Shown: in pieces, positions 7,210 to 15,152 of the stretch
Layout of the letters: every line of letters starts with the position of its first letter
Numbering within the stretch: the first letter of the stretch is position 1
Notes under the pieces: generated by a model
Told to the model about the DNA's origin: nothing
Seen by the model: only the letters and a program-made list of their open reading frames with translations
The model's database searches: none
Translations under genes and position numbers: made by a program
Source: Roseibacillus ishigakijimensis
GTDB lineage: Bacteria; Verrucomicrobiota; Verrucomicrobiia; Verrucomicrobiales; Akkermansiaceae
NCBI RefSeq assembly: GCF_016595415.1
Contig: NZ_JAENIO010000040.1
Location: 1 to 38,250 of the forward strand
DNA: 38,250 nt
Direction: 5' to 3'

Positions 7210-8199
7210 CTATTTTTCGTAAATCGGCAGGAATCGGTAATTGAGGGCGAGGGAAAGGAGGGCGCAGGAGGTGGCATAGGCCTGCCCTTTGCTGTCGCTC
7301 CACGAGCCATCGGGATTTTGCGAGGCGCCCATGTAGCGAATGTTTTTGGCATTCCATTCTTCCCACAGTTCGCTATCGGCTTGGAAGAGGGCCTGTGACA
7401 TGTAGTATTCGAAGTAGAAGGGATAGTGCCGGTCGCGGTAGTTCAGGTGGTTGGTGAGGTAGTTCACGCTACTGGCAAAGCCCTTGCCATCCTTGCGCTT
7501 GGCGAGGGAAAAGGAGGTCACGCCCACTGCGGTGAGGGTGGGCTTTTCTCCCGAGGAGGAGGTGTAGCCGATGCCCCCCTGATTGGAGCGACAGCGAGCG
7601 AGGTAGGCCAGCCCCTTGTCGATAGCCTCCTCCGGCACGGGGAGACCGGCATTGCGGGCTGCCAAAAGGGCCACCAGCTGGCAGCCGGTGACGGTGGTGT
7701 CGGCGTCGTGGCTTTCCGGAGTGTAGCGCCAGGCCTCCAGGCCATTGACCTTTTGGGCGGAAAGAATGAGGTCCACTGCCTGCGAAAGGGCGGGAGCGAG
7801 TCGGGGATCATTGACCACGCCGTAGGATTCTGCCAGGGCGAGCGTGGCAAAGCCATGATTATACATGCTATTGCCAATGTAGCCGTTGTTTTCGTTCTGG
7901 TTGGCCAGAAGATAATTCAGCGAGCGCGAAATGTTCTGGGCGTAGGGACCGTGGTTGGGGTCTTCTCCGTGAGCGAGGAAGGCGAGGGTGCAGAGGGCCA
8001 CCACTCCTGGCTCCGCGCTGTAACGTCCTTCCCAAGAGCCATCGTTCAGCTGGGCACGCGAAAGAAAGCGCAAGCCCTTGGTATACATCGTTTCCACTTG
8101 GGGTGGGATGGGATTGGCTTCCCGGCGGGGCAAGCTCTGCCCGGCGAGGGGAAGCCCGGCCAGCCCCGCGAGCGAGAGTATCAAAAAGAGAGTTTTCAT
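7210..8199 (-). CDS. Secreted prenyltransferase/squalene-cyclase-fold repeat protein
   Basis: A 329-residue protein with a clear signal peptide (1-20, ends LPLAG) and then alpha/alpha-barrel repeats with QW-type motifs: LNDGSW at 51-56, QNENNG at 101-106 and QNPDGSW at 294-300. Squalene-hopene cyclases carry a catalytic DXDD; here the nearest sequence is DADTT (165-169), with the last Asp missing. The chain is also about half the length of a true cyclase and is exported. I therefore expect a single-toroid structural or binding protein rather than a terpene cyclase. The start overlaps the upstream stop as ATGA (8196-8199). Related secreted proteins occur in Planctomycetes and Verrucomicrobia beside DUF4175-like genes, as here. 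Confidence 0.8.
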   Translation of the reverse strand: MKTLFLILSLAGLAGLPLAGQSLPRREANPIPPQVETMYTKGLRFLSRAQLNDGSWEGRYSAEPGVVALCTLAFLAHGEDPNHGPYAQNISRSLNYLLANQNENNGYIGNSMYNHGFATLALAESYGVVNDPRLAPALSQAVDLILSAQKVNGLEAWRYTPESHDADTTVTGCQLVALLAARNAGLPVPEEAIDKGLAYLARCRSNQGGIGYTSSSGEKPTLTAVGVTSFSLAKRKDGKGFASSVNYLTNHLNYRDRHYPFYFEYYMSQALFQADSELWEEWNAKNIRYMGASQNPDGSWSDSKGQAYATSCALLSLALNYRFLPIYEK

Positions 8200-8855
8200 G
8201 GCTGGGAATCGTTGCGGTTGTAGGCGTCGAGCAATTTCTGAAACTCGCGGGGGAGACCGTTTCCGGAGGGGGCGCTGCCTTTGGGGATGACCCGCTCGCT
8301 GGTGGCTCCCTCGACCTCGCCTTCCACCCGCTCATTGGCGCGGTCGGATTCTCCGGTTTGCCCTTCTCCTCCCGTCTGGCCCGGCTGTTCGCCGTTTTGG
8401 GGTGGCCCGTTCTGGTCGCCCGGCTCTTTGCCCATCATTCTTTTCATCATGTCCAGCATGGCACCCATGCTTTCCTGCGATTCGGGAGAACTCTCGCCCG
8501 AGGACTGCTGCTTCTGTTGGGCGGCCGCGAGGATTTTTTCGATGATTTCGGTCTGGGCTGCCATCGTGCCGCCGCCGGTCTCGCCCTCCACCAATCCATC
8601 GGTCACTTCGGCCATGATGAATTCGACTTCTTCCAGCAGGGCGATGACTTTGAGGTCGGTTTGGCTTTCGACCAGCTCCATGACGTCGGCGGAGAGCTCA
8701 TCCTGTTCGTAGGCCAGCTCTTCCGCTTGCGCGAGCACGCGCTCGGCGACGGTTTCGGCGGGTGCTTCGTCACGGCCTTCCTGCGCGGGGGCGAGAGCCG
8801 CCAGGCCCAGGGAAGCGGCCAAGAGTGCCGTGCTTGCGGGGAGAGGAATCTTCAT
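8196..8855 (-). CDS. Secreted helical protein with Gln/Gly-rich linker
   Basis: A 219-residue protein of unknown function. The signal peptide is at residues 1-24 (ends ALAPAQ). It is followed by about 90 residues of amphipathic, probably coiled helix rich in Glu, Leu and Val, a Met-rich segment (MLDMMKRMMGK), then a low-complexity Gln/Gly/Glu/Pro linker and a short conserved-looking tail (PREFQKLLDAYN). The tail is the kind of segment that could dock onto a partner. It lies 8 bases after the DUF4175-like gene and overlaps the next gene by four bases, so it is translated as part of the cassette. Confidence 0.7.
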   Translation of the reverse strand: MKIPLPASTALLAASLGLAALAPAQEGRDEAPAETVAERVLAQAEELAYEQDELSADVMELVESQTDLKVIALLEEVEFIMAEVTDGLVEGETGGGTMAAQTEIIEKILAAAQQKQQSSGESSPESQESMGAMLDMMKRMMGKEPGDQNGPPQNGEQPGQTGGEGQTGESDRANERVEGEVEGATSERVIPKGSAPSGNGLPREFQKLLDAYNRNDSQP

Positions 8856-8863
8856 AGAATTTG

Positions 8864-11500
8864 TCAGGGGAGTCTGGGGGTTGGCGGGAGGCCCGTGCGG
8901 CGTAGTTGCTCCACGGCCCGGGTGCGGGCTCGGATGTCTTGCTCGGATTGAATCATCCGCATCACTTTCAGCATAAACTCGAAATCCTGGTCTTCCATGG
9001 AGCCCCCGCCGCCGCCGCCTTCACCGCCGCCGCCGCCGTTCTGGTTTTGGCTGCCCTCCAGTTTTTCGGCCCATTCGCGCAATTGCCGGGCCCATTCCTT
9101 GGAAAACACGATACCCCGGAAGGTCAGATTGCTGGTGAGGCGTTCCCGATTGCGCTCCAGGGCTTCGTCGATGCGGGACTCCTGCATCTCGGTGAGGAGT
9201 TCTTGGTGGATGGCTTCCTCGGTGCGGGCAAAGAAGTGTCCCAAATCTTCCTGGATCCAGCGCACATCCGAGGCCGTGCGCTTCTGCTGCATGCCCAGTT
9301 CGCCCAAGAGCCGTTCCTCCACGGGGTCAATTTCCCGGGGGTCCAGGCCCACTAGCCGATCCAGTGAGTCGGCCAACGCGGAGGCGATGCCATCGTGTTC
9401 GCTGGCGGCGCGCTTGAGGCGGTTGACGAAGGTGGCGGCCTCGAAGTCGCGCTTGGCCTCATTGGCTTTTTCCAGGGTCTCCCGCATCTTCTGGAGGGCT
9501 TCCTCTTGCTTTTGGATGGCCTCCGCGAGGTCCTTCTTGGCCTGCTCCGGGGTGGAGCGCTGGTCCTGGGCCTGGCGCAATAGCTCTTCCACCTGAGGCA
9601 GGTCTTCCTGTGAGAGTTCGCCGAGCTGCTTGCGGGTTTCTGCCAGTTTCTGCAAGGTTTCCTTGTCGATTTCGCCATTGCGGAGGGCGTCGGCAAAGAG
9701 CTCTTCCACCGTCTCGTTCAGCTCTTCCATTTTCTCGATATTGGCTTGTTCCGCTGCCCGTTGTTTCTCTAGCCGTTCCTGGTTTTCCGGGGTCTGCAGC
9801 TCTTCGTCAGCCAGGCGCTCGAGGCGCTTGTTTTCGTCGAGATTGTTTTGCTCCTCGCGGGCAGCATCTTCCAGCTCGCCAATGGCGCGATCAAAGCGAT
9901 CCTTGAGCATCTGGGCGTGCTCATCGCGGGTGAGGATGTAGATCTCGATGGTTTGGGAATAGCTGCGTCCGTGCTCGGGGTGGTAGTCCTCGCAGTAGGC
10001 CCGCAGGGTGAGCTTCTGCGGAGCAATATCGTAGACGAGGGGAGAGAACGCGGCGGGGGACACCAGCTGGGTTTCGGTCGGCCCTCCGCTGGCCAGCTCG
10101 AGCTCGCCTTGGGCCGGTTCGTCGGGACTGGGTTTGGTGAATTCGCCCTGCCACTCCAAGCCAAAGGATTTCAAGCCGTAATCATCCTGCGCGGTCACTT
10201 CGAATTCCACGGTTTCCTCCGGTAAAATGGCGAGCTGGCGCTGGGCTCCTTGCAGATAGACGGTGGCCCGCTCGTCCTGATGAGGCTCCAGGCGGAGACG
10301 GAAGCTCTCCGTGCCTGCGAGGCCGAGGTCATCCACCCAAGCGAGGCGGACTTCGCGGGGCACATCAGCCATCGCGAGGGCGGGGTGGGAGGCGCGGGCT
10401 CCCTCGATGCGCGCGGCGAGGGTCTCGCTGTCGCCTTCGCGGTCGGTATCCAAGGGGAGATCCCGCACGGTCAGGGTGCCCGCCGAGAGAGGGCGCGAGG
10501 CTTGCGTCTGGAGGGAAAGTGAGCTGCCGTGCAGGAGGGACAACGTGCCGGAGCGAATCTCGATTTGCCGATCCGGGCGCTGCAGGTAGGCGGGGAAAGT
10601 GAGGGTGCCGCCCACCGATTCCAAGGTCGGAGGCAGGGTGGGGATGACCCGCACGCGGGCCCGGGCGTCACCCGCCGCAAGGGTGATTTCGCCGGCTTCC
10701 TGTTGTCCGGGGAAGTCGAAATGGTAGTGGTCGTCCTCCCGGGCGGAATCGCGCCAACCTTGGGCACCGAGCCGGGCTCGGGCCTTGGCAGGCTGGTTTT
10801 CCGAGTCTTCGTGCAGGGGGACCTCAAGGGCGAAGGGCTCTCCCAGCGGAACCACGAGCCGGGCTGGCAAGCCGTCACCAAACTGGGTGAGTGTGTAGCG
10901 GGGGGTGTCGGAAAGGGGCATGAGCCAGCGTTGCAGGGCGTTGTAACCGGCTTTGGGCACGAACAAAAAGGCTCCCGCAGCCAGCAAGGCGAGGACAGCC
11001 ACGGTGACGAGCCCCAGGCGGTTGCGGTTCTGCGGAAGGGCCTCCGCGAAGTCGCGCTTGGCTGCCGCTGCCGCCACATCCCGGGTGGCGGCCGCCCGCA
11101 GGGCCGGGGAGAAGGTGGCCGAACTCTCGTTCTGGCTCGAGAGCTCCAAGACCCCGAGCAAGCGATCACCGAGCCGGGGAAACTTGCGGGAAATGAGGCG
11201 GGCCAACTGATTTTCCCGCCGGTTCTTGAAAATCCAGCGATTCACCCAGTAGGGAGCGAAGAGGGCGAAGAAGGAGGTGCCCACCAGCAAAAGTGCCAGG
11301 CGCAACCAGCCGGGTGTGGAAAAGAGGCGGTCGAGAAGGAAAACGAGGAGAAAGGAAAAGAGCAGCCCGAAGACTCCGGCGAGGAAGGCCTCCATCAGTT
11401 TGGCGCGCCAGAGGTGGCGGCGGAAGTCCCGCAATTGCCGATGCAACTCCGGCGGAATGTCGCGGGCGGCGGGGTGGTTGGGGTCAGGAGTCGATTTCAT
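8864..11500 (-). CDS. DUF4175-like inner-membrane protein with long coiled coil
   Basis: An 878-residue protein and the first gene of the cassette. Three membrane segments lie at about residues 37-59, 66-84 and 162-181. They are followed by a large periplasmic part: beta-rich region (about 190-530), a long Glu/Gln/Lys/Arg coiled coil (about 530-690), a further helical region, a Gly-rich linker (runs of five to six Gly near residue 820) and a helical tail. This layout matches DUF4175-type proteins of Bacteroidetes, Planctomycetes and Verrucomicrobia, whose function is unknown. The ORF is open to 11566, but the ATG at 11500 (MKSTPDPNHP) gives the usual short cytoplasmic N-terminus. It probably anchors the secreted cassette products to the inner membrane; that is an inference from topology and linkage. 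Confidence 0.75.
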   Translation of the reverse strand: MKSTPDPNHPAARDIPPELHRQLRDFRRHLWRAKLMEAFLAGVFGLLFSFLLVFLLDRLFSTPGWLRLALLLVGTSFFALFAPYWVNRWIFKNRRENQLARLISRKFPRLGDRLLGVLELSSQNESSATFSPALRAAATRDVAAAAAKRDFAEALPQNRNRLGLVTVAVLALLAAGAFLFVPKAGYNALQRWLMPLSDTPRYTLTQFGDGLPARLVVPLGEPFALEVPLHEDSENQPAKARARLGAQGWRDSAREDDHYHFDFPGQQEAGEITLAAGDARARVRVIPTLPPTLESVGGTLTFPAYLQRPDRQIEIRSGTLSLLHGSSLSLQTQASRPLSAGTLTVRDLPLDTDREGDSETLAARIEGARASHPALAMADVPREVRLAWVDDLGLAGTESFRLRLEPHQDERATVYLQGAQRQLAILPEETVEFEVTAQDDYGLKSFGLEWQGEFTKPSPDEPAQGELELASGGPTETQLVSPAAFSPLVYDIAPQKLTLRAYCEDYHPEHGRSYSQTIEIYILTRDEHAQMLKDRFDRAIGELEDAAREEQNNLDENKRLERLADEELQTPENQERLEKQRAAEQANIEKMEELNETVEELFADALRNGEIDKETLQKLAETRKQLGELSQEDLPQVEELLRQAQDQRSTPEQAKKDLAEAIQKQEEALQKMRETLEKANEAKRDFEAATFVNRLKRAASEHDGIASALADSLDRLVGLDPREIDPVEERLLGELGMQQKRTASDVRWIQEDLGHFFARTEEAIHQELLTEMQESRIDEALERNRERLTSNLTFRGIVFSKEWARQLREWAEKLEGSQNQNGGGGGEGGGGGGSMEDQDFEFMLKVMRMIQSEQDIRARTRAVEQLRRTGLPPTPRLP

Positions 11501-11678
11501 CGGCACTTCGATTCGGGACAGGTTCGCAGAGAAGCAAAGCGTGCGCCAGCGGGAAAATTGTCCCATTCATGCCGCTGGTTTGCCCCTTGCGGGTTTCCTA
11601 CGGCCCAAGGTGGCACCGCTTGTCGATTTTGCAGTTTGAAAAAGCGTAATGGGGGAGATTCTTCGTCAGGCCCGCATG

Positions 11679-11712
11679 AAAAAGCTCCGGAAGGCGGACC
11701 CTCCGGAGCTTT
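11679..11712 (-). terminator. Intrinsic terminator of the first LamG-TSP3 gene
   Basis: AAAGCTCCGG (11681-11690) and CCGGAGCTTT (11703-11712) form a perfect 10-bp stem with a 12-base loop. On the minus strand it is followed by TTC, completing the U tract. It lies 28 bases after the stop of the minus-strand gene that ends at 11740 and separates it from the cassette downstream. Confidence 0.85.
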
Positions 11713-11739
11713 GAGAAAGCCTCTCTCAGATTAACCGGC

Positions 11740-14577
11740 TCAGTTCTCCTCTACGACGAAGAATTTCTTCTCCTCCGTTTGGTTGGGGACAGTGATGCTG
11801 GTGGTTTCACCGTCATTGGGAATGCCCTGGGCGACGACGGTCCAGTCCGCGATGGGGGTGTCGAGAGTGCTGGAGGCTTTCACATTGAAGGATGTGCCAG
11901 CCACGGCTCCCGAATTCCAAGTCAGGTCGACGCTGTCGCCGTTCCGGCTGATGGCGGTGATCTCGAGGTTGCTATCAACCACGATCACGGGGGGCGCGGT
12001 CAAGTCGTAGAGATCGCCCACGGTCTTGCCGTTGTTCTCCCCTTCATTGTAGATAGTGAGGATATCTTCAGCGGAGAGGGCGACGGGGAAGATGGCGGCA
12101 TCGTCGATGAGACCGTCCAAGTCGCGGGTTCCCTGGTTGACATCGATGCCGATGGTCCAGCCTTCGCCGGTGAGGGCGGTGGGATAGGCTGCGGTGCCAG
12201 TGGCTCCGGCAACTCCGTTGGTGTAAGTGATCACTTCGTTGGTCGTGCCATTGAAGGTCATCGCAACATGATACCACTGCAGGGTGCCAAATTGACCGCT
12301 GGAGGGACCGGGATTGTTGATTCCTTCGGAAGCTCCCCCGGCGCTGGTGGGCACCCGGTTGTCGGTGTTCGCGTTGTTTCCTTCGATATTGAGACCCCAG
12401 TTCTCATTGCCGGTGGGCCCTTCGCCCCGGGTGGTGAGGATGCCCTTGTAGCCCGTGTTGCCGCTGCGCACATGGATCCAGGCCATCACGGTGAGGGAGG
12501 TCGCTCCCTTCAGGCCTTGCAGGGTCTGGGCCTGGAACCATTTGTCTCCGGAGCTGGCTCCGTCGATGTCGGCGGCGTTGCCGAACTTGCCAGGAACCCA
12601 GAGGGCGGGGCCGTTGGACTCGGCATCGTTGCGGTTGACCCACTCGCGGGCGATGCTGCCGGTGGGCTCGTCGAGGGCCCAGTAGGCTACGGGCTTGACG
12701 GCAGGCACAGCGGAACTGTCGTTGGGATCACTGGGCGGGGTGGCGGCCAGTTCGATGCGGTCGGCCACGCCGTCGCCATCCGAGTCGGCGTCGCTCCCGT
12801 CAGTGGGCCCGAAGCCGTGGGACTCGCCATCAAGGAGACCGTTTACTTCATCAAAGTCATTGAGAGTATCACCATCAGTATCAGCAAGCAGTGGGTCGGT
12901 GTCGCCCTCCACCTCGGTCAAGTCATCGAGACCATCACCATCGGTATCCGCCACCAGGGGATTGGTGAAATAGTCGAGGACTTCTTCGACATTGGTCAGC
13001 AGATCGCCATCGGGATCGCCATCGTCGCCTTGGGCTCCGTCCCCGTTGTTGGGGTCCAGCCGGTTGTCGATTTCCTCCTTGTCGGTCATGCTGTCCGAAT
13101 CCGAATAAATCTCATTCGGATCGGTGGCATCGTGGTCGGTGTAGGGCGCTCCGTCGATGGCTCCCACGAGGACGCCGTCTTTGAAGGGATTGAGTCGACC
13201 GAGGACTTCGTCGCCATCGCTGAGGCCGTCTTCATCGCTGTCGGCCAAGTTCGGGTCAGTGCTCTCCGAGCCAAAAGAGGTGTTGGCGGTGCCGTTGACC
13301 TCCTCGCCGTCGTTGAGGCCGTCCCCGTCCGAGTCCCCATTTTGCGGATCGGTCGCTTCGTAGGGGCTGGAAATGCTGGTGGGGTCGATCTCCGCCAGAT
13401 TGCCCAAGCCATCGTTATCGGGGTCGCCATCGTCACCGTGTTCGCCGGTGGCATCGTTGGGGTTGAGGAAGTTTTCGATTTCTTCCAGATCGGTCAAGCT
13501 ATCGCCATCGGTCGACGCCTTATTCGGGTTGGTGGGGTCGTGCCCGGTGTAGGGACCGCCCAGCGGGGTGTCGTCGAGAACATTGTTCACGAAGGGGTTG
13601 AGTGCTCCAGTGACTTCGCGTCCATCCGGCACGCCATCGTCATCGGAGTCTGAGTCATTGGGGTCGGTAGGAGCACCGCCATTGCCCACGCCGACGAAGT
13701 TCCCGCTGGCATCGAAGGGGTTCATTGCTCCGGAAATCTCGTCTTCGTCGAGAATGCCATCGCAATCGGTATCGCCGGGTCGTCCGGTGATTCCGCAACC
13801 GAGGAGGCCTTCTTGGTAAATCTGGGCAATCCGGGTTTCGTCCAGCACTTCGTCATACACGGCGACATCGTCCACCGTGCCATTGATTTCGCGCCCGCCG
13901 CAGCAGGCATCATCGCTCAAGCGCCATTCCCCGGCGGAGACGATTTTGCCGATCGCTTGCGTCGCGGTGTCTTCCACCTCGCCATTGACATACACGATGC
14001 GCTCGCCGGTGGTGCCGTCCCAAGTGAAGGCCACGTGGTGCCATTCTTGGTCGGGGAGGTCCGTTAAATTGTTGGAGGCTTGTCCATTGACGCGGACATC
14101 GAGGCGCCGGGGACCGCTGGAATTGCGGAACGCCATTCCCCAGTTTTGGGCGGTGAGATCGGCGATTCCGTCGTCATCGTTGTCGAAGGTGACTTGGCGA
14201 GCCATGAAGAGGCCCGTGTAGCCGCCACTGTTGTCGTTGTCCGCCTCGAGCTTGAACCACATCGACATGGTGACCGCGGAGGCTCCATCGAGACCCTCAA
14301 GGTCCATGAAAAAGTGCTCGCTGCCGTTACCGCCATCTTCATCGTTCATGCGCAGGGCCCCGTCGATAAGGCCGGTGACGCGGAGATCCGCTCCGGCATC
14401 ACCCCTCCAGGAACCGTTGCTATTGACGGTCGCTCCGGACCCGGTGTCGGTGATAGTGCCCTGGGTGGTGTCGTCGAGGGAGTAGTAGTGGACAAGGTCC
14501 GCTTGAGTGGTCGCGAGCGTGGCTCCGAGGATGAGTCCCGTGCACACGAGTGGGACCTGTGGGTGTTTTTGTTTCAT
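11740..14577 (-). CDS. Secreted LamG - thrombospondin type 3 repeats - LamG protein, A
   Basis: A 945-residue exported protein. The signal peptide (about 1-26, ends TQADLVHYY) is followed by a LamG/concanavalin-like jelly roll (to about 250) with the DDACCGGREINGTVDD hallmark. Then come about eleven calcium-binding thrombospondin type 3 repeats (DSDxDGxxDxxE pattern, about 265-600), a second LamG domain (about 615-830) and a C-terminal beta-sandwich of about 75 residues ending FFVVEEN, typical of secreted verrucomicrobial proteins. The Asp-rich repeats should form a Ca-stiffened stalk between two carbohydrate or glycoprotein-binding heads. The ORF extends upstream to 14718, but the ATG at 14577 places the signal peptide correctly and matches the paralogue at 15153-17951. 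No sortase or PEP-CTERM anchor is seen. Confidence 0.85.
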   Translation of the reverse strand: MKQKHPQVPLVCTGLILGATLATTQADLVHYYSLDDTTQGTITDTGSGATVNSNGSWRGDAGADLRVTGLIDGALRMNDEDGGNGSEHFFMDLEGLDGASAVTMSMWFKLEADNDNSGGYTGLFMARQVTFDNDDDGIADLTAQNWGMAFRNSSGPRRLDVRVNGQASNNLTDLPDQEWHHVAFTWDGTTGERIVYVNGEVEDTATQAIGKIVSAGEWRLSDDACCGGREINGTVDDVAVYDEVLDETRIAQIYQEGLLGCGITGRPGDTDCDGILDEDEISGAMNPFDASGNFVGVGNGGAPTDPNDSDSDDDGVPDGREVTGALNPFVNNVLDDTPLGGPYTGHDPTNPNKASTDGDSLTDLEEIENFLNPNDATGEHGDDGDPDNDGLGNLAEIDPTSISSPYEATDPQNGDSDGDGLNDGEEVNGTANTSFGSESTDPNLADSDEDGLSDGDEVLGRLNPFKDGVLVGAIDGAPYTDHDATDPNEIYSDSDSMTDKEEIDNRLDPNNGDGAQGDDGDPDGDLLTNVEEVLDYFTNPLVADTDGDGLDDLTEVEGDTDPLLADTDGDTLNDFDEVNGLLDGESHGFGPTDGSDADSDGDGVADRIELAATPPSDPNDSSAVPAVKPVAYWALDEPTGSIAREWVNRNDAESNGPALWVPGKFGNAADIDGASSGDKWFQAQTLQGLKGATSLTVMAWIHVRSGNTGYKGILTTRGEGPTGNENWGLNIEGNNANTDNRVPTSAGGASEGINNPGPSSGQFGTLQWYHVAMTFNGTTNEVITYTNGVAGATGTAAYPTALTGEGWTIGIDVNQGTRDLDGLIDDAAIFPVALSAEDILTIYNEGENNGKTVGDLYDLTAPPVIVVDSNLEITAISRNGDSVDLTWNSGAVAGTSFNVKASSTLDTPIADWTVVAQGIPNDGETTSITVPNQTEEKKFFVVEEN

Positions 14578-15079
14578 GGTTTTGGTTAAAATGAATGGCC
14601 TTTGCCGGTGAAACTCTTTCTCGGAGGTAAGTCGATAAGCGCAAGGGTCTCCCGTGAGGGAACAGAATGCGCGGAATGGGTTGACAATACTTCCCGGGGA
14701 AGGTCTCAACAGGAACACTGCCGGGAGGAGTGTTGTTTGGACTTCTTTTCTCTCTTTTTTGACGAGGGGGAGAGGGTGAGAAGGGATTCTTTCTCGACGC
14801 AGAGGCTCAGAGACGCGGAGCTTCGCAGAGTTTTTTGTGAAGAATTCTCTCTGTGTTGCTCTGAGTCTCAGCGGCTCTGTGACGAAGAGGGTGGTCGCGT
14901 GAGGTGAGAAGGGATTCTTTCTCGACGCAGAGACTCAGAGATGCGGAGCTTCGCAGAGTTTTTTATGAAGAATTCTCTCTGTGTTGCTCTGAGTCTCAGC
15001 GGCTCTGTGACGAAGAGGGTGATCGCGTGAGGTGAGAAGGGACTCTTTCTCGACGTGGAGGATCACGGAGTCTGTGGAC
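14578..15079. other. Intergenic region between the two LamG genes
   Basis: This holds the upstream region of LamG gene A (14578-14775), with no clear Shine-Dalgarno sequence or sigma-70 promoter that I can point to, followed by a 128-bp tandem repeat array. No plausible gene is present; open frames through the array simply follow the repeat. Confidence 0.6.
14776..15079. repeat. 128-bp tandem repeat with internal inverted repeat
   Basis: Two nearly identical 128-base units (14776-14903 and 14904-15031) and a partial third (15032 to about 15079) each begin GTGAGAAGGGAYTCTTTCTC. Inside each full unit, a left arm of about 32 bases rich in CGCAGAG and CTCAGAG (14799-14830 in unit 1) is an imperfect inverted complement of the right arm (about 14849-14882). 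The arms are separated by TTTTTTGTGAAG, or TTTTTTATGAAG in unit 2. Transcribed or single-stranded, each unit would fold into a long hairpin. The units differ at only a few positions, which implies recent duplication. Confidence 0.85.
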
Positions 15080-15115
15080 AAAAAAACGGGCGCCTTCCCG
15101 GAGGAAGAGCGCCCG
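15080..15115 (-). terminator. Intrinsic terminator of the second LamG-TSP3 gene
   Basis: CGGGCGC (15087-15093) pairs with GCGCCCG (15109-15115). On the minus strand the stem is followed by seven T. It lies 37 bases after the stop of the gene that ends at 15153 and next to the tandem repeat array. Confidence 0.85.
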
Positions 15116-15152
15116 CTTGTTGCGAGAGAAGGGGTGTCAAATCGCGTTCGGC

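Noticed and set aside
5833..7398. Long plus-strand ORF (521 aa) opposite the paralogue 1 gene
   Set aside because: It mirrors the codon bias of the real minus-strand gene, has no signal peptide or motif, and the opposite strand has a coherent secreted protein within an overlapping operon.
11779..13653. 624-aa plus-strand ORF opposite LamG gene A
   Set aside because: It is the reverse reading of Asp-rich TSP3 repeats (GAY/GAC giving VIV/SPSV-like repetitive sequence) with no domain.
12700..13760. Regular short repeats that could suggest a CRISPR array or minisatellite
   Set aside because: They are in-frame codons for calcium-binding TSP3 repeats with variable spacing; there are no identical direct repeats with unique spacers.
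14776..15079. 128-bp tandem repeats as a CRISPR array
   Set aside because: Units are contiguous with no spacers, and there are no cas genes nearby.
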